Translations under genes and position numbers: made by a program
In this document: positions 1 to 6,297 of the stretch, piece after piece
Numbering within the stretch: the stretch's first letter is position 1
How the letters are laid out: the number at the start of each line of letters is the position of its first letter
Notes under the pieces: generated by a model
What the model was told of the DNA's origin: nothing
The model's input: the letters and a program-made list of their open reading frames with translations, nothing else
Database searches by the model: none
Source: Actinomycetes bacterium
GTDB taxonomy: Bacteria > Actinomycetota > Acidimicrobiia > Acidimicrobiales > Acidimicrobiaceae
Reading direction: 5' to 3'
Length of the DNA stretch: 7,180 nucleotides
Assembly: GCA_021790495.1 (NCBI GenBank)
Contig: JAJYGZ010000260.1
Location: 1 to 7,180 of the forward strand

Positions 1-2
1 CT

Positions 3-1616
3 GCGGGACACGGTTACTGGCTAGTTGCCGCCGACGGCGGGATCTTTAGCTTTGGCGACGCGCAGTTCTACGGCTCGACTGGCAACATCCACCTCAATCA
101 ACCGATCGTGGCAATGGCCGCGACCCCAGATGGCAAAGGCTATTGGCTGGTCGCCAAAGACGGCGGGATCTTCACCTTTGGAGACGCCCCCTTCTTGGGT
201 TCGCTCGGCTCGATGCCGATCGGCCAGAACATCGTGGGAATGGCCGCGACCCCAGATGGTAAGGGCTATTGGCTGGCAAGCTCCCAAGGCGCCGTATTCA
301 ACTTCGGAGATGCCGCCTTCGGAGGTTCGATGGGGGGTGTCAATCTCGTCGAGCCGGTGGTAGGTATCCATGGTACGGCCGACGGAAGGGGATATTACCT
401 GGTTGCCGCCGACGGCGGGATCTTCACCTTTGGCGACGCGCCCTTCGACGGATCTATCGGCGGACACCCGCTCAATCAGCCAGTCGTTGCGATAGCGCCT
501 ACTGCAACTGCAGGAGGTTATTGGGAGTTTGCTCGCGATGGGGGAGTCTTCACCTTCGGAGACGCCCAGTTCAAGGGGTCGATGGGTGCGGTTGCGCTGA
601 ACCAGCCGGTTGTCGGCGGCTCGATCGTGGGGTCGAATCCCGATATCGCTCTTCCCGGGGCTGGCCTGGTTGCGCCAGCATCGAAGCTAGTCGCGATCTT
701 TTACTACCCATGGTGGGGAACCATGCCCCCCGATTTGACCTGGATGCATTGGAACCAAAATGGCCACCTGCCTCAGTACAACGACGTGGCGTCAGACTTT
801 TTCCCTCTTGGAGGGCCCTACAGTGAGTCGGTTCCAGCTACCTTGGCGCGTCAAATGTCCGATATCTCCACGGCGGGGATAAATCAGATCATCTCGTCCT
901 GGTGGGGACAGGGCTCGATCGAGGACCAGCGCCTTAGCGTGGTGGTCCCCGCGGCGCGTGCCGCTGGACTCTCGGTCGCGGTGCATATCGAAGACTATGC
1001 GGGCCGGAGCCCTCAAAGCGTGCAGAGCGACATCAACTACTTGAAGTCCAAGTGGGGAATAGACACCTTCTATATTTGGGATTCCCAGCAGTTCAGCGCC
1101 GCTCAGTGGGCGCCCTACATCAAGGGGCTCTCGGGCGTTACCATCTTCGCCACAGGCGACCCGGGCCAGATGCAGACCGGCGCCTTCGAGAGTTTCGCGG
1201 TCGCGAGCGGCTTCAACGGCGTCTACACCTACGAAGTCTATGACGAGGTTGCTGCCGACTTCGCGCCGACCTGTACCCAGGCGCACGCCTACGGCTTGCT
1301 CTGCTCGCCAAGCGTTGGACCTGGATTTATTGATGATCGAGCCAACAATGACACCCGCTATCGCTCACGCCAGAACGGTGCGGTATACGATTCGCTCTGG
1401 GCTGGAGCGGTGAATTCGCACCCCGATACCATCAGCATCACCAGCTACAACGAGTGGCACGAGGGAACTCAGATCGAGGCGGCGCAGCCATTTTGCATCC
1501 CTAACTACTGCTACCACAACTACAACGGAGCCTGGGGTCTAAGCGGAGCCGCGGCCTCCAATGCGTATCTGGCTCGAACGGCCCAGTGGGTGGCGCTCTT
1601 TCACAACGGTCTCTAG
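3..1616 (+). CDS. Secreted repeat protein with C-terminal GH99-like (endo-alpha-mannosidase type) domain, 5' end missing
   Basis: The reading frame is open from the left edge, so the true start and any signal peptide lie outside the window; the ATG at 108 is internal. Counting the codon at position 3 as residue 1, residues 4-213 are five consecutive 42-residue repeats (GYWLVA-DGGIF-FGDA-F-GS-G). A short linker follows, then residues about 228-537 form a GH99-like TIM-barrel domain. This opens with VAIFYYPWWG, has GINQIISSWWG as an inner strand, and carries SYNEWHEGTQIE near the end. The two glutamates of NEWHE (codons at 1452 and 1461, residues 484 and 487) match the paired catalytic acids known in GH99 enzymes. 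Known GH99 members cleave inside alpha-mannosides. By inference this protein acts outside the cell on a mannose-containing glycan, with the repeats as a binding or propeller-like module. Cysteine pairs late in the domain fit an exported protein. The substrate is not established. I see no clear terminator in the 114 bases that follow. Confidence 0.85.
   Translation, partial: AGHGYWLVAADGGIFSFGDAQFYGSTGNIHLNQPIVAMAATPDGKGYWLVAKDGGIFTFGDAPFLGSLGSMPIGQNIVGMAATPDGKGYWLASSQGAVFNFGDAAFGGSMGGVNLVEPVVGIHGTADGRGYYLVAADGGIFTFGDAPFDGSIGGHPLNQPVVAIAPTATAGGYWEFARDGGVFTFGDAQFKGSMGAVALNQPVVGGSIVGSNPDIALPGAGLVAPASKLVAIFYYPWWGTMPPDLTWMHWNQNGHLPQYNDVASDFFPLGGPYSESVPATLARQMSDISTAGINQIISSWWGQGSIEDQRLSVVVPAARAAGLSVAVHIEDYAGRSPQSVQSDINYLKSKWGIDTFYIWDSQQFSAAQWAPYIKGLSGVTIFATGDPGQMQTGAFESFAVASGFNGVYTYEVYDEVAADFAPTCTQAHAYGLLCSPSVGPGFIDDRANNDTRYRSRQNGAVYDSLWAGAVNSHPDTISITSYNEWHEGTQIEAAQPFCIPNYCYHNYNGAWGLSGAAASNAYLARTAQWVALFHNGL
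12..641 (+). repeat. Five tandem 126-bp coding repeats (42 residues each)
   Basis: The conserved GY of each unit starts at 12, 138, 264, 390 and 516, an exact 126-base spacing with no indels. Each unit reads GYW-(V/S)A-DGG(I/V)F-FGDA-F-GS-G followed by a variable NQP(I/V)V stretch. DNA similarity is uneven. Bases 105-150 and 231-276 differ at only 3 of 46 positions, and the start of unit 4 closely matches unit 1. Unit 5 has drifted (GYWEFARDGGVF) and its tail leads into the linker before the hydrolase domain. More units almost certainly lie upstream. The glycine/aromatic pattern suggests beta-strand repeats, perhaps propeller blades, but the fold is an inference. Confidence 0.9.
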
Positions 1617-1730
1617 ATCGCGGTCTACATCGGTTTCGCATCCTCGCTTTGGAGACGTTTCCGGGGTCCGACAAAGGGCCAGGCTGCACCCGCGTGCTAG
1701 GGCCAGCCGAGGTGGCTAAGGTTAAGCCTT

Positions 1731-2624
1731 GTGCTTGTGCATTTCCATGTCCTAACCTCAGAGTTTCTAAAATGGGGAGGCGTCAACGGCCTAGAGATCA
1801 TACTCATCACCGTGGGTTCGGTTTTGGCCAATCGAGCAATTCACAACGTTGGCACCAGGGTTTCGAGCCATCTAAGTTCGGTGGCGGCACAGCAAATTCG
1901 AGACGAGTTCGTCTTGTCGGAACGCAATAAGCACGTCTCGGCGGTAGTGCAAGCTCTGGAATGGGCATCCGTGGCTCTGATCTACAGCGTCGCCTTTATT
2001 CTGGTACTAATTCGCTTCGATATCCCCATCACCTCGCTGGTCGCTCCGGCGACCGTAGTGGGAGTGGCGCTTGGCTTTGGAGCCCAAAAAATAGTTCAGG
2101 ATCTCTTGGCCGGATTTTTCATCTTCGCGGAGCGTCAATACGGCGTGGGCGACATTATCCGGGTCTCTCAACCAGGCGCGCTAACCGGGGTGAGCGGCAC
2201 GGTGGAGGAGGTAACGCTACGCATCACGAGATTACGCAATCTCGCTGGAGAACAGGTGATTATTCCCAACTCCGAGATACTTCAAGTCGTCAACTCTTCG
2301 CGCGAATGGTCACAAGTAGTGGTCGACTTTCCGGTGCGCCAATCCGCCGATCTCGCCCAGGTGAAGTTGGCTCTTTCAAAGTTGGCCGAGGAGATGAGCG
2401 CCGATTCCGAATGGACCAGCTACCTGGTCGGGCCGATAATGGTCTCGGGCATCGAATCGATCTCTCCAGGGGTCGCGACAATTCGGATCCTCGCAAAGAC
2501 GCTTCCGGCCCAGCAGTGGGATTTGGCGCGCGAAATCCGGCTGCGCGGATTGGCCATGCTGCGAGAGATGGCGGTTCTTGTCGAACCGGGAAACTTCAAT
2601 CTCAACTATGGAGCCCAGCCCTAA
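1731..2624 (+). CDS. MscS-family mechanosensitive ion channel
   Basis: A 297-residue protein, close to the roughly 286 residues of E. coli MscS. It is predicted to sit in the cytoplasmic membrane and open under tension to release solutes during osmotic downshock. Predicted membrane segments lie at residues about 19-37 and 77-96. The pore-lining TM3 is at about 100-135 and contains the family hallmark VGVALGFGAQKIVQDLLAGFFIF followed by RQYGVGDIIRV, split here as GVALGFGAQK and IVQDLLAGFF. The beta domain follows with GTVEEVTLRITRLR (157-169) and IIPNSEI (177-183), then the C-terminal alpha/beta domain. The start is GTG at 1731; AAGG at 1718-1721 is a weak ribosome-binding site. The strong-looking GGGGAGG at 1774-1780 has no in-frame start behind it. 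The first helix is short and the region between TM1 and TM2 is polar. The 3' end overlaps the next gene by 17 bases, suggesting co-translation. Family assignment is secure; exact ion preference and gating threshold cannot be read from sequence. Confidence 0.93.
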   Translation: MLVHFHVLTSEFLKWGGVNGLEIILITVGSVLANRAIHNVGTRVSSHLSSVAAQQIRDEFVLSERNKHVSAVVQALEWASVALIYSVAFILVLIRFDIPITSLVAPATVVGVALGFGAQKIVQDLLAGFFIFAERQYGVGDIIRVSQPGALTGVSGTVEEVTLRITRLRNLAGEQVIIPNSEILQVVNSSREWSQVVVDFPVRQSADLAQVKLALSKLAEEMSADSEWTSYLVGPIMVSGIESISPGVATIRILAKTLPAQQWDLAREIRLRGLAMLREMAVLVEPGNFNLNYGAQP

Positions 2625-3000
2625 GTTGACCAATCCCGCCCCAGATCCCACCACCGGTCGCTTCGGAGCTCGCATCGGCGCTCCACGACGCTCCACCCTT
2701 GTGCTCTTGGCAATTTTCATTGTCACCTTCGTCTGGTACGCCAGCATTAAAGTGCCTCCTACGCCGCCGCCGACTCCGATATACGCGCTAACTCCCCCCT
2801 CTACCACTACCACGACGACCAGCACGCCTCCGCGCGCCACGACGACCAGCACGCTTCCGCGCGCCACCACTACCACGACCGTGCCCAGTTCAACTACGAG
2901 CACTAACATTGCGACAACTACGACGTCGTCTTCTACCACCACGACCGCCGCCACCACCACTACCACGACCGTGCCCAGTTCAACTACGAGCACAGGCTGA
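2608..3000 (+). CDS. Single-pass membrane protein with Thr/Ser-rich extracytoplasmic tail
   Basis: I recognise no family. From ATG 2608 the protein has 130 residues. It has a basic N-terminus (RFGARIGAPRR, about 18-28), one hydrophobic segment (LVLLAIFIVTFVWYASI, 31-47), a proline-rich neck (PPTPPPTP), and then about 66 residues that are almost only Thr, Ser, Pro and Ala. Positive residues before the helix predict the N-terminus inside and the tail outside, where it could be an O-glycosylated, mucin-like stalk. The ATG lies inside the last codons of the channel gene (17-base overlap), which suggests translational coupling and perhaps a functional link to the channel. A TTG at 2578 in the same frame would add ten residues and has GAGAG upstream, so the start is not certain. 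The low-complexity tail is built from internal DNA repeats, and its length probably varies between strains. The long Val-rich frame on the opposite strand is an artefact of the ACC/ACG/ACT codons. Confidence 0.7.
   Translation: MEPSPKLTNPAPDPTTGRFGARIGAPRRSTLVLLAIFIVTFVWYASIKVPPTPPPTPIYALTPPSTTTTTTSTPPRATTTSTLPRATTTTTVPSSTTSTNIATTTTSSSTTTTAATTTTTTVPSSTTSTG
2812..2867 (+). repeat. 27-bp tandem duplication in the Thr-rich tail
   Basis: Bases 2812-2840 and 2839-2867 match over 29 positions with one difference (C/T), giving a 27-base period. At protein level this is TTTSTPPRA followed by TTTSTLPRA. The unit is a multiple of three, so copies can be gained or lost without a frameshift. Confidence 0.85.
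2864..2993 (+). repeat. Exact 40-bp direct repeat, 90 bases apart, in the Thr-rich tail
   Basis: Bases 2864-2903 recur exactly at 2954-2993, offset 90 bases (30 codons). Both encode the TTTTTVPSSTTST segment; the second copy ends just before the final Gly and stop. The intervening DNA encodes a different Thr/Ser run. Complete identity over 40 bases with the same codon choices points to recent duplication or gene conversion rather than convergent low-complexity sequence. Confidence 0.9.
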
Positions 3001-3051
3001 AGTGCTGGCTGGCGGTAGTCCTCTAGCTCCAGGTCAAGGCGCGCTTGGCGC

Positions 3052-3062
3052 GGTCATTGACC
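3052..3062. promoter_or_regulatory. Short perfect inverted repeat and possible promoter upstream of the glycosyltransferase
   Basis: GGTCATTGACC has 5-base arms around one central base. Its right arm is part of TTGACC (3057-3062), a good -35-like hexamer. A -10-like TATCAT lies at 3077-3082, but the spacer is only 14 bases, shorter than the usual 16-18. It could be an operator overlapping a promoter for the gene starting at 3163, or chance. The 162 bases between 3001 and 3162 hold no gene that I can support. Confidence 0.22.
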
Positions 3063-3150
3063 ATGCGGGGCGGCCCTATCATCAGACGCGGGCAGCTCGT
3101 CCCCTTGCGCCTCGCGTCGCAAGGTCATGTGCGCCTCGGCTGATCCAAAC

Positions 3151-3155
3151 GAGGA
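3151..3155 (+). promoter_or_regulatory. Ribosome-binding site that decides the glycosyltransferase start
   Basis: GAGGA sits 7 bases before ATG 3163. The in-frame ATG at 3127 has only AAGG two bases upstream, too close to work, so 3163 is preferred. This removes 12 residues from the longest open frame. Confidence 0.7.
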
Positions 3156-3162
3156 CCCCGCG

Positions 3163-4779
3163 ATGATCAAATTGGCGCGGATCGGGCTCGGCCCCGACAA
3201 CGCTGGGCCCACCGCTCGTCCAGCTGTTTCCGCGTCTGAGTTCTGCTTTGTGCTACAGCTCTTTTGCGAGGGCGACGGCTTCGGCCCCGGATTGGCGGCG
3301 CTAGATGAGTTGCGCCAAGGCGGCGCCTCTCTGGTGCGCTGGTCAAATGACTCCCCGACGCCAGATGCGGCGATCTCGGACACTACCAAGCTTCGGACCT
3401 TATTGACCGGCCATGAGAGTCAAGCTCCTACGGCGTATGTGTTCTCTCGCTCGATCGACACCTTCGACGCGCGGGCAATCTCGATCATCGCCGAATCTTT
3501 AGGGCGCGGTTGTGACTTGGTAACCTTTGACTTCGAATACGACCTGAACTATGGATCAGCTCCGCAACGGGTATTTACCCCCAGTTGGAACCTTGATTAT
3601 GCGATGGCTCTCGATTATGCCGGGGAGTTTTTCGCGCTTTCGCCTCGCGCCATGGCAGCCCTGGCGGATTCCGGGCTCGAGGTCGCCGATCTCGGTTCTG
3701 CCACCTCAGCCGGCCTGAACCTAGAGGCGCTGACCGGGGAGTTTTTTGCCCTGCGGGTGCCAGAGGTGCTATCGCGCAATGGCGAGCGCCGCATCGCGGT
3801 CGACGCAAAGGCGCAGTTTGGGTCCTCCAAGGCCGGACTTAAAGCCTCGCGCGCCCTTGCGGGGACTTTGGGAGTGCCGATCGAAGTCCGGCCCTCCAAT
3901 GAGCCGGGGCTTCGCGAAGTGATTTATCGCGACGTCGTTGAGCCTCCCTCGGTGGCGGTGGTGATACCTACCCGGGATCGCATTGACCTTTTGGCAGGAG
4001 TCGTCGAGGGGCTCTTGGAGCGAACCTCATATTCCAATCTCCAGATAGTCGTGATAGACAACGATTCGGTCCAAACCAAGACCGCAAGATATCTAGAGAC
4101 CCTTGAAGAGCGCGGGGCAGCCATCTACAAGTACCGCGGCGAGTTCAACTTCGCAGCCATGCACAACGAAGTACTTGCCGAGCTGACCAGCGAGTACTTT
4201 TGCCTTCTCAATAACGACGTCTTTATCGAGGATCCTCGGTGGCTGGATTCGGCCATGGCCCTTGCGGTGCGCGCCGACGTGGGCGTTGTCGGTGCAAAGC
4301 TGCTCTACCCGGATCGAACCGTCCAGCACGCGGGAATTCTGATCGGGGGAAACGGCGAGACCTCGCACTACATGAAAGGCATCCCCGGAGATGATCCGGG
4401 CTATGGATTCCGATCGGCGGTAACGAGCGAAGTAATGGCGGTTACCGGGGCGGCGATGGTCACCCGCGCCAGTGTGTTCAAAGAGGTTGGGGGCTTTGAC
4501 GCCGGGAATTTTGCGATCAGCTTCAATGACATCGACTACTGCTTGGCGGTACGACGGGCGGGATACCGAGTTTTGTTCAATCCTGCGATGACGCTCTTTC
4601 ACTTCGAATCCAAGACCCGAGGGTTGGATTCGATGAGCAACGAGAGCGCGGCGCGGCATCGCCGCGAGCTTGGGGCGATGAGGGCAAAATGGGGCGACCT
4701 CTTTATCGCGGACCCTTACTTCAATCCCCAACTTGATCCCTTCGACCCGACCTTTCATAGCCTTGCCAAGACTCCATGA
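3163..4779 (+). CDS. Family 2 glycosyltransferase (surface-polysaccharide type) with degenerate N-terminal GT-like half
   Basis: A 538-residue protein. The C-terminal half is a full GT-A glycosyltransferase: VVIPTRDR (266-273), the nucleotide-binding VVIDNDS (296-302), FNFAAMHNEV, LLNNDV (348-353, DXD-like metal/nucleotide site at D352), VGAKLLYPDRTVQHAGI, FNDIDYCLAVRRAGYR (catalytic-base region, D456/D458) and HFESKTRG (480-487). This is the pattern of O-antigen and rhamnan glycosyltransferases, which move a sugar from a nucleotide donor to a growing glycan at the inner face of the membrane. The N-terminal half keeps the back end of the same fold: CDLVTFDFEYD (117-127), FTPSWNLD (138-145) and DYAGEFFALS (151-160) match the usual DLIYSDED / FKPDWSPD / NYIG pattern. 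It lacks the front P-V-S-I-V-I-P strand, and YVFSRSID (92-99) replaces the usual LDHDD motif. It is therefore probably a non-catalytic relic or scaffold domain. Donor and acceptor cannot be told. It ends 24 bases from a convergent gene, with no obvious shared terminator. Confidence 0.9.
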   Translation: MIKLARIGLGPDNAGPTARPAVSASEFCFVLQLFCEGDGFGPGLAALDELRQGGASLVRWSNDSPTPDAAISDTTKLRTLLTGHESQAPTAYVFSRSIDTFDARAISIIAESLGRGCDLVTFDFEYDLNYGSAPQRVFTPSWNLDYAMALDYAGEFFALSPRAMAALADSGLEVADLGSATSAGLNLEALTGEFFALRVPEVLSRNGERRIAVDAKAQFGSSKAGLKASRALAGTLGVPIEVRPSNEPGLREVIYRDVVEPPSVAVVIPTRDRIDLLAGVVEGLLERTSYSNLQIVVIDNDSVQTKTARYLETLEERGAAIYKYRGEFNFAAMHNEVLAELTSEYFCLLNNDVFIEDPRWLDSAMALAVRADVGVVGAKLLYPDRTVQHAGILIGGNGETSHYMKGIPGDDPGYGFRSAVTSEVMAVTGAAMVTRASVFKEVGGFDAGNFAISFNDIDYCLAVRRAGYRVLFNPAMTLFHFESKTRGLDSMSNESAARHRRELGAMRAKWGDLFIADPYFNPQLDPFDPTFHSLAKTP

Positions 4780-4803
4780 CCTGAAAGCGCCGATCCCGCG
4801 GGG

Positions 4804-5613
4804 CTAAAGGCTTCGAGGGCGAGAATGCGCCTCTTGGACGTAGCGCAGAACCTCGGCGAAGCCGGATTCATTGGCATGGGAAAAAACCTCTCCAGCCAAG
4901 TCGAATAAGTCGGAGTGGGCGTTGGCGACCGTAAGGGGGTGTCCGACCATGGCCAGCATTGTGAGGTCGTTTCGCTGGTCACCGATAGCCGCGACGTCCA
5001 AAGCGTCGATCCCCATTATCTCAAAGACGTGCGCTAGCCCGGAGGCTTTGGAGATTCCGTGCGCCGCGAACTCGATCCAGTCCGGACCCGAAATGGTGAT
5101 ATCGACCAGTCTCGTGAGAATAGGGCGGAGCGTATCGCGCAGCGTTTCGGAGTCAATTCCCGGAACCCTGGCAATGATCTTGCTCATTCCGTTGCCCAAG
5201 TGGTCATCGAGCCGAGAGATCGAAGCAACCTCTAGGCCCGGCAAGGGCCGCTTGAAGAATCCCTTCTCGGGGTAGAACTCCTCAAGAAACTCTCCCGCGA
5301 GGATTGCTCCGGGCAGTGTATCGCGCAGGAGATAGACGACCTCTTTGGCTGTTTCGGCCCCGATGAAATCGTGACTGAGCACCGTGGATGCCTCGAGGTC
5401 GAAGACTACGGCTCCATTGGCGCAGACGGCGTAGGGACCGAGGCCAGCGGCACTAGAGATTCTTTTGGTAGAACGCGGAGAGCGGGCCGTGGCGGCGATG
5501 GTGGGGATGCCCATTTCGGCCAAGGTCCTAATAGAGTCGCGATTCGCTTGGCTTACGTGGCCCTCATTATCAAGCAGGGTCCCGTCAAGATCCGTGACGA
5601 GCAGTTTTATCAA
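4804..5613 (-). CDS. Cof-type HAD-superfamily (IIB) phosphatase
   Basis: A 269-residue protein, normal for the Cof/YidA group of cytoplasmic sugar-phosphate or cofactor phosphatases. Motif I is TDLDGTLLD, with nucleophile D8 and acid/base D10. Motif II is AATARS with T42; family members usually have ATGR, so the glycine is alanine here. The motif III lysine is K189 in ISKASGLAHV. Motif IV is GDQRNDLTML (211-220), with metal-binding D212 and D216. The C2-type cap lies between about residues 80 and 185. The start is TTG at 5613; an in-frame TAA at 5623-5625 excludes any longer form, and a later start would destroy motif I. AGGA lies 13 bases before the TTG, so translation is probably weak or coupled. 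The lipoprotein gene ends 41 bases upstream on the same strand, so the two are likely co-transcribed. Substrate unknown. Confidence 0.92.
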   Translation of the reverse strand: MIKLLVTDLDGTLLDNEGHVSQANRDSIRTLAEMGIPTIAATARSPRSTKRISSAAGLGPYAVCANGAVVFDLEASTVLSHDFIGAETAKEVVYLLRDTLPGAILAGEFLEEFYPEKGFFKRPLPGLEVASISRLDDHLGNGMSKIIARVPGIDSETLRDTLRPILTRLVDITISGPDWIEFAAHGISKASGLAHVFEIMGIDALDVAAIGDQRNDLTMLAMVGHPLTVANAHSDLFDLAGEVFSHANESGFAEVLRYVQEAHSRPRSL

Positions 5614-5654
5614 GGTGTGCGCTTAGTCCTGTCTCACTAACAAGTTTCTAAAGT

Positions 5655-6140
5655 CTAGGGCGCCGCCTTGGCGGGTGAGGGGATGCTCGCTTGGGTAAAA
5701 GTGCCGCCGCCGTTGACATTGCCGGCGTTGCCCGGCGAGCACTCCGCAGCAAGGGCTGACTTGAGTCCGCCAATTCCGACGCGATTGGTCTCCGAAAGCG
5801 TCGCTTCGAGCGGTTGCCAGGCGCCGTTGGATCCAGCCGCCACCGCGGCATAGGGCAGAGCGATGCGCAAGAGGTTGAGGGCGTGGCTATTTGATGTCGA
5901 GGTGTCCGACTTGGCGATTATTGCGAGCGATTTGTTCACCAAGACGCATGCCTTGGCGCCATTGGCTGAAGCCGACGAACCGCAGGATGCGAGAGCGGCG
6001 GCCCCGAGTAGGGCTGCGACGCCGTAGGTGAAGTAGTGCCGTCGGCTTTGTGATCGAGGATCGTTGCGAGCGATACGCTCTGAAGTCGATCGCGGATAAG
6101 TTCTGCCATTGCGGATTGCGGTTACCGGTTGCAATGCCAT
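5655..6140 (-). CDS. Small lipoprotein with twin-arginine-like signal, function unknown
   Basis: A 161-residue protein that I cannot assign to a family. After a polar N-terminal stretch (1-31), SRRHYF (32-37) resembles the Tat motif. A hydrophobic core (YGVAALLGAAALA) follows and ends at the lipobox LASC, with C53 as the predicted lipidated cysteine. The mature part is about 109 residues, mostly helical to about residue 132 (KACVLVNKSLAIIAK, NLLRIALPYAAVAAG, GIGGLKSALAAEC), with C65 and C134 able to form a disulfide. The tail is Gly/Asn/Pro-rich and probably disordered. The start is ATG 6140; an in-frame TGA two codons upstream rules out a longer form. There is no good Shine-Dalgarno, but a TANNNT element suggests leaderless translation. 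It is the likely first gene of a unit with the HAD phosphatase. The unusually long region before the twin arginines might mean that the true start is internal, but no ATG, GTG or TTG lies between codon 3 and the signal. Confidence 0.72.
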   Translation of the reverse strand: MALQPVTAIRNGRTYPRSTSERIARNDPRSQSRRHYFTYGVAALLGAAALASCGSSASANGAKACVLVNKSLAIIAKSDTSTSNSHALNLLRIALPYAAVAAGSNGAWQPLEATLSETNRVGIGGLKSALAAECSPGNAGNVNGGGTFTQASIPSPAKAAP

Positions 6141-6146
6141 ACTTCA

Positions 6147-6152
6147 ACTCTA
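6147..6152 (-). promoter_or_regulatory. Candidate -10 element for leaderless transcription of the lipoprotein gene
   Basis: Read on the - strand, TAGAGT fits the actinobacterial TANNNT -10 consensus. It ends 6 bases before the ATG, which would place the transcript start at or very near the A of the start codon. Leaderless messages with a -10 at this spacing are known to be frequent in actinobacteria. I see no good -35 at 17 bases, and no Shine-Dalgarno. Confidence 0.35.
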
Positions 6153-6297
6153 GGCCGATCTGGACCGGTATTCCCAGACGGGCGGCTGGGAGTGTTTTGG
6201 CCCAAGCCGCGTACTTGGCTGGCGATGCTGCGCCCGAACTTATGCTCTAATTCGTCGAGGGTGGATTAGCGAGGTTCGCCGTGGGGTTTGATTACAC

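Noticed and set aside
21..467. - strand open frame with repeated GEDPAV segments
   Set aside because: The repetition is the antisense image of the 126-base repeats on the + strand, which have clear protein conservation.
1682..1708. GGCTG...CAGCC inverted repeat after the GH99 gene, considered as a terminator
   Set aside because: Only 5-base arms with a 17-base loop and no T-run follow; not a credible intrinsic terminator.
1961..2629. 222-codon + strand open frame within the MscS gene
   Set aside because: Arg/Gly/Ser-rich out-of-frame translation of a well-conserved channel; no independent support.
2376..2993. Long - strand open frame encoding a Val-rich protein opposite the Thr-rich tail
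   Set aside because: Its Val runs are the reverse complement of the Thr codons; it also covers the end of the MscS gene antisense and has no family features.
2812..2993. Repeats in the Thr-rich region considered as CRISPR or another non-coding array
   Set aside because: Repeat periods are multiples of three, the frame is preserved, and the sequence fits a low-complexity coding tail; there are no regular spacers.
4093..4758. 221-codon - strand open frame inside the glycosyltransferase
   Set aside because: It lies wholly under the conserved catalytic domain of the + strand gene and shows no recognisable motif.
4780..4803. Possible shared terminator between the convergent glycosyltransferase and phosphatase genes
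   Set aside because: The short CCCGCGGG palindrome has no loop and no flanking T/A runs; it does not form a standard hairpin terminator.
6215..6246. TTGGCT and TATGCT as a promoter for the oxygenase
   Set aside because: The spacer would be 20 bases, too long for a standard promoter, and both hexamers are common by chance.
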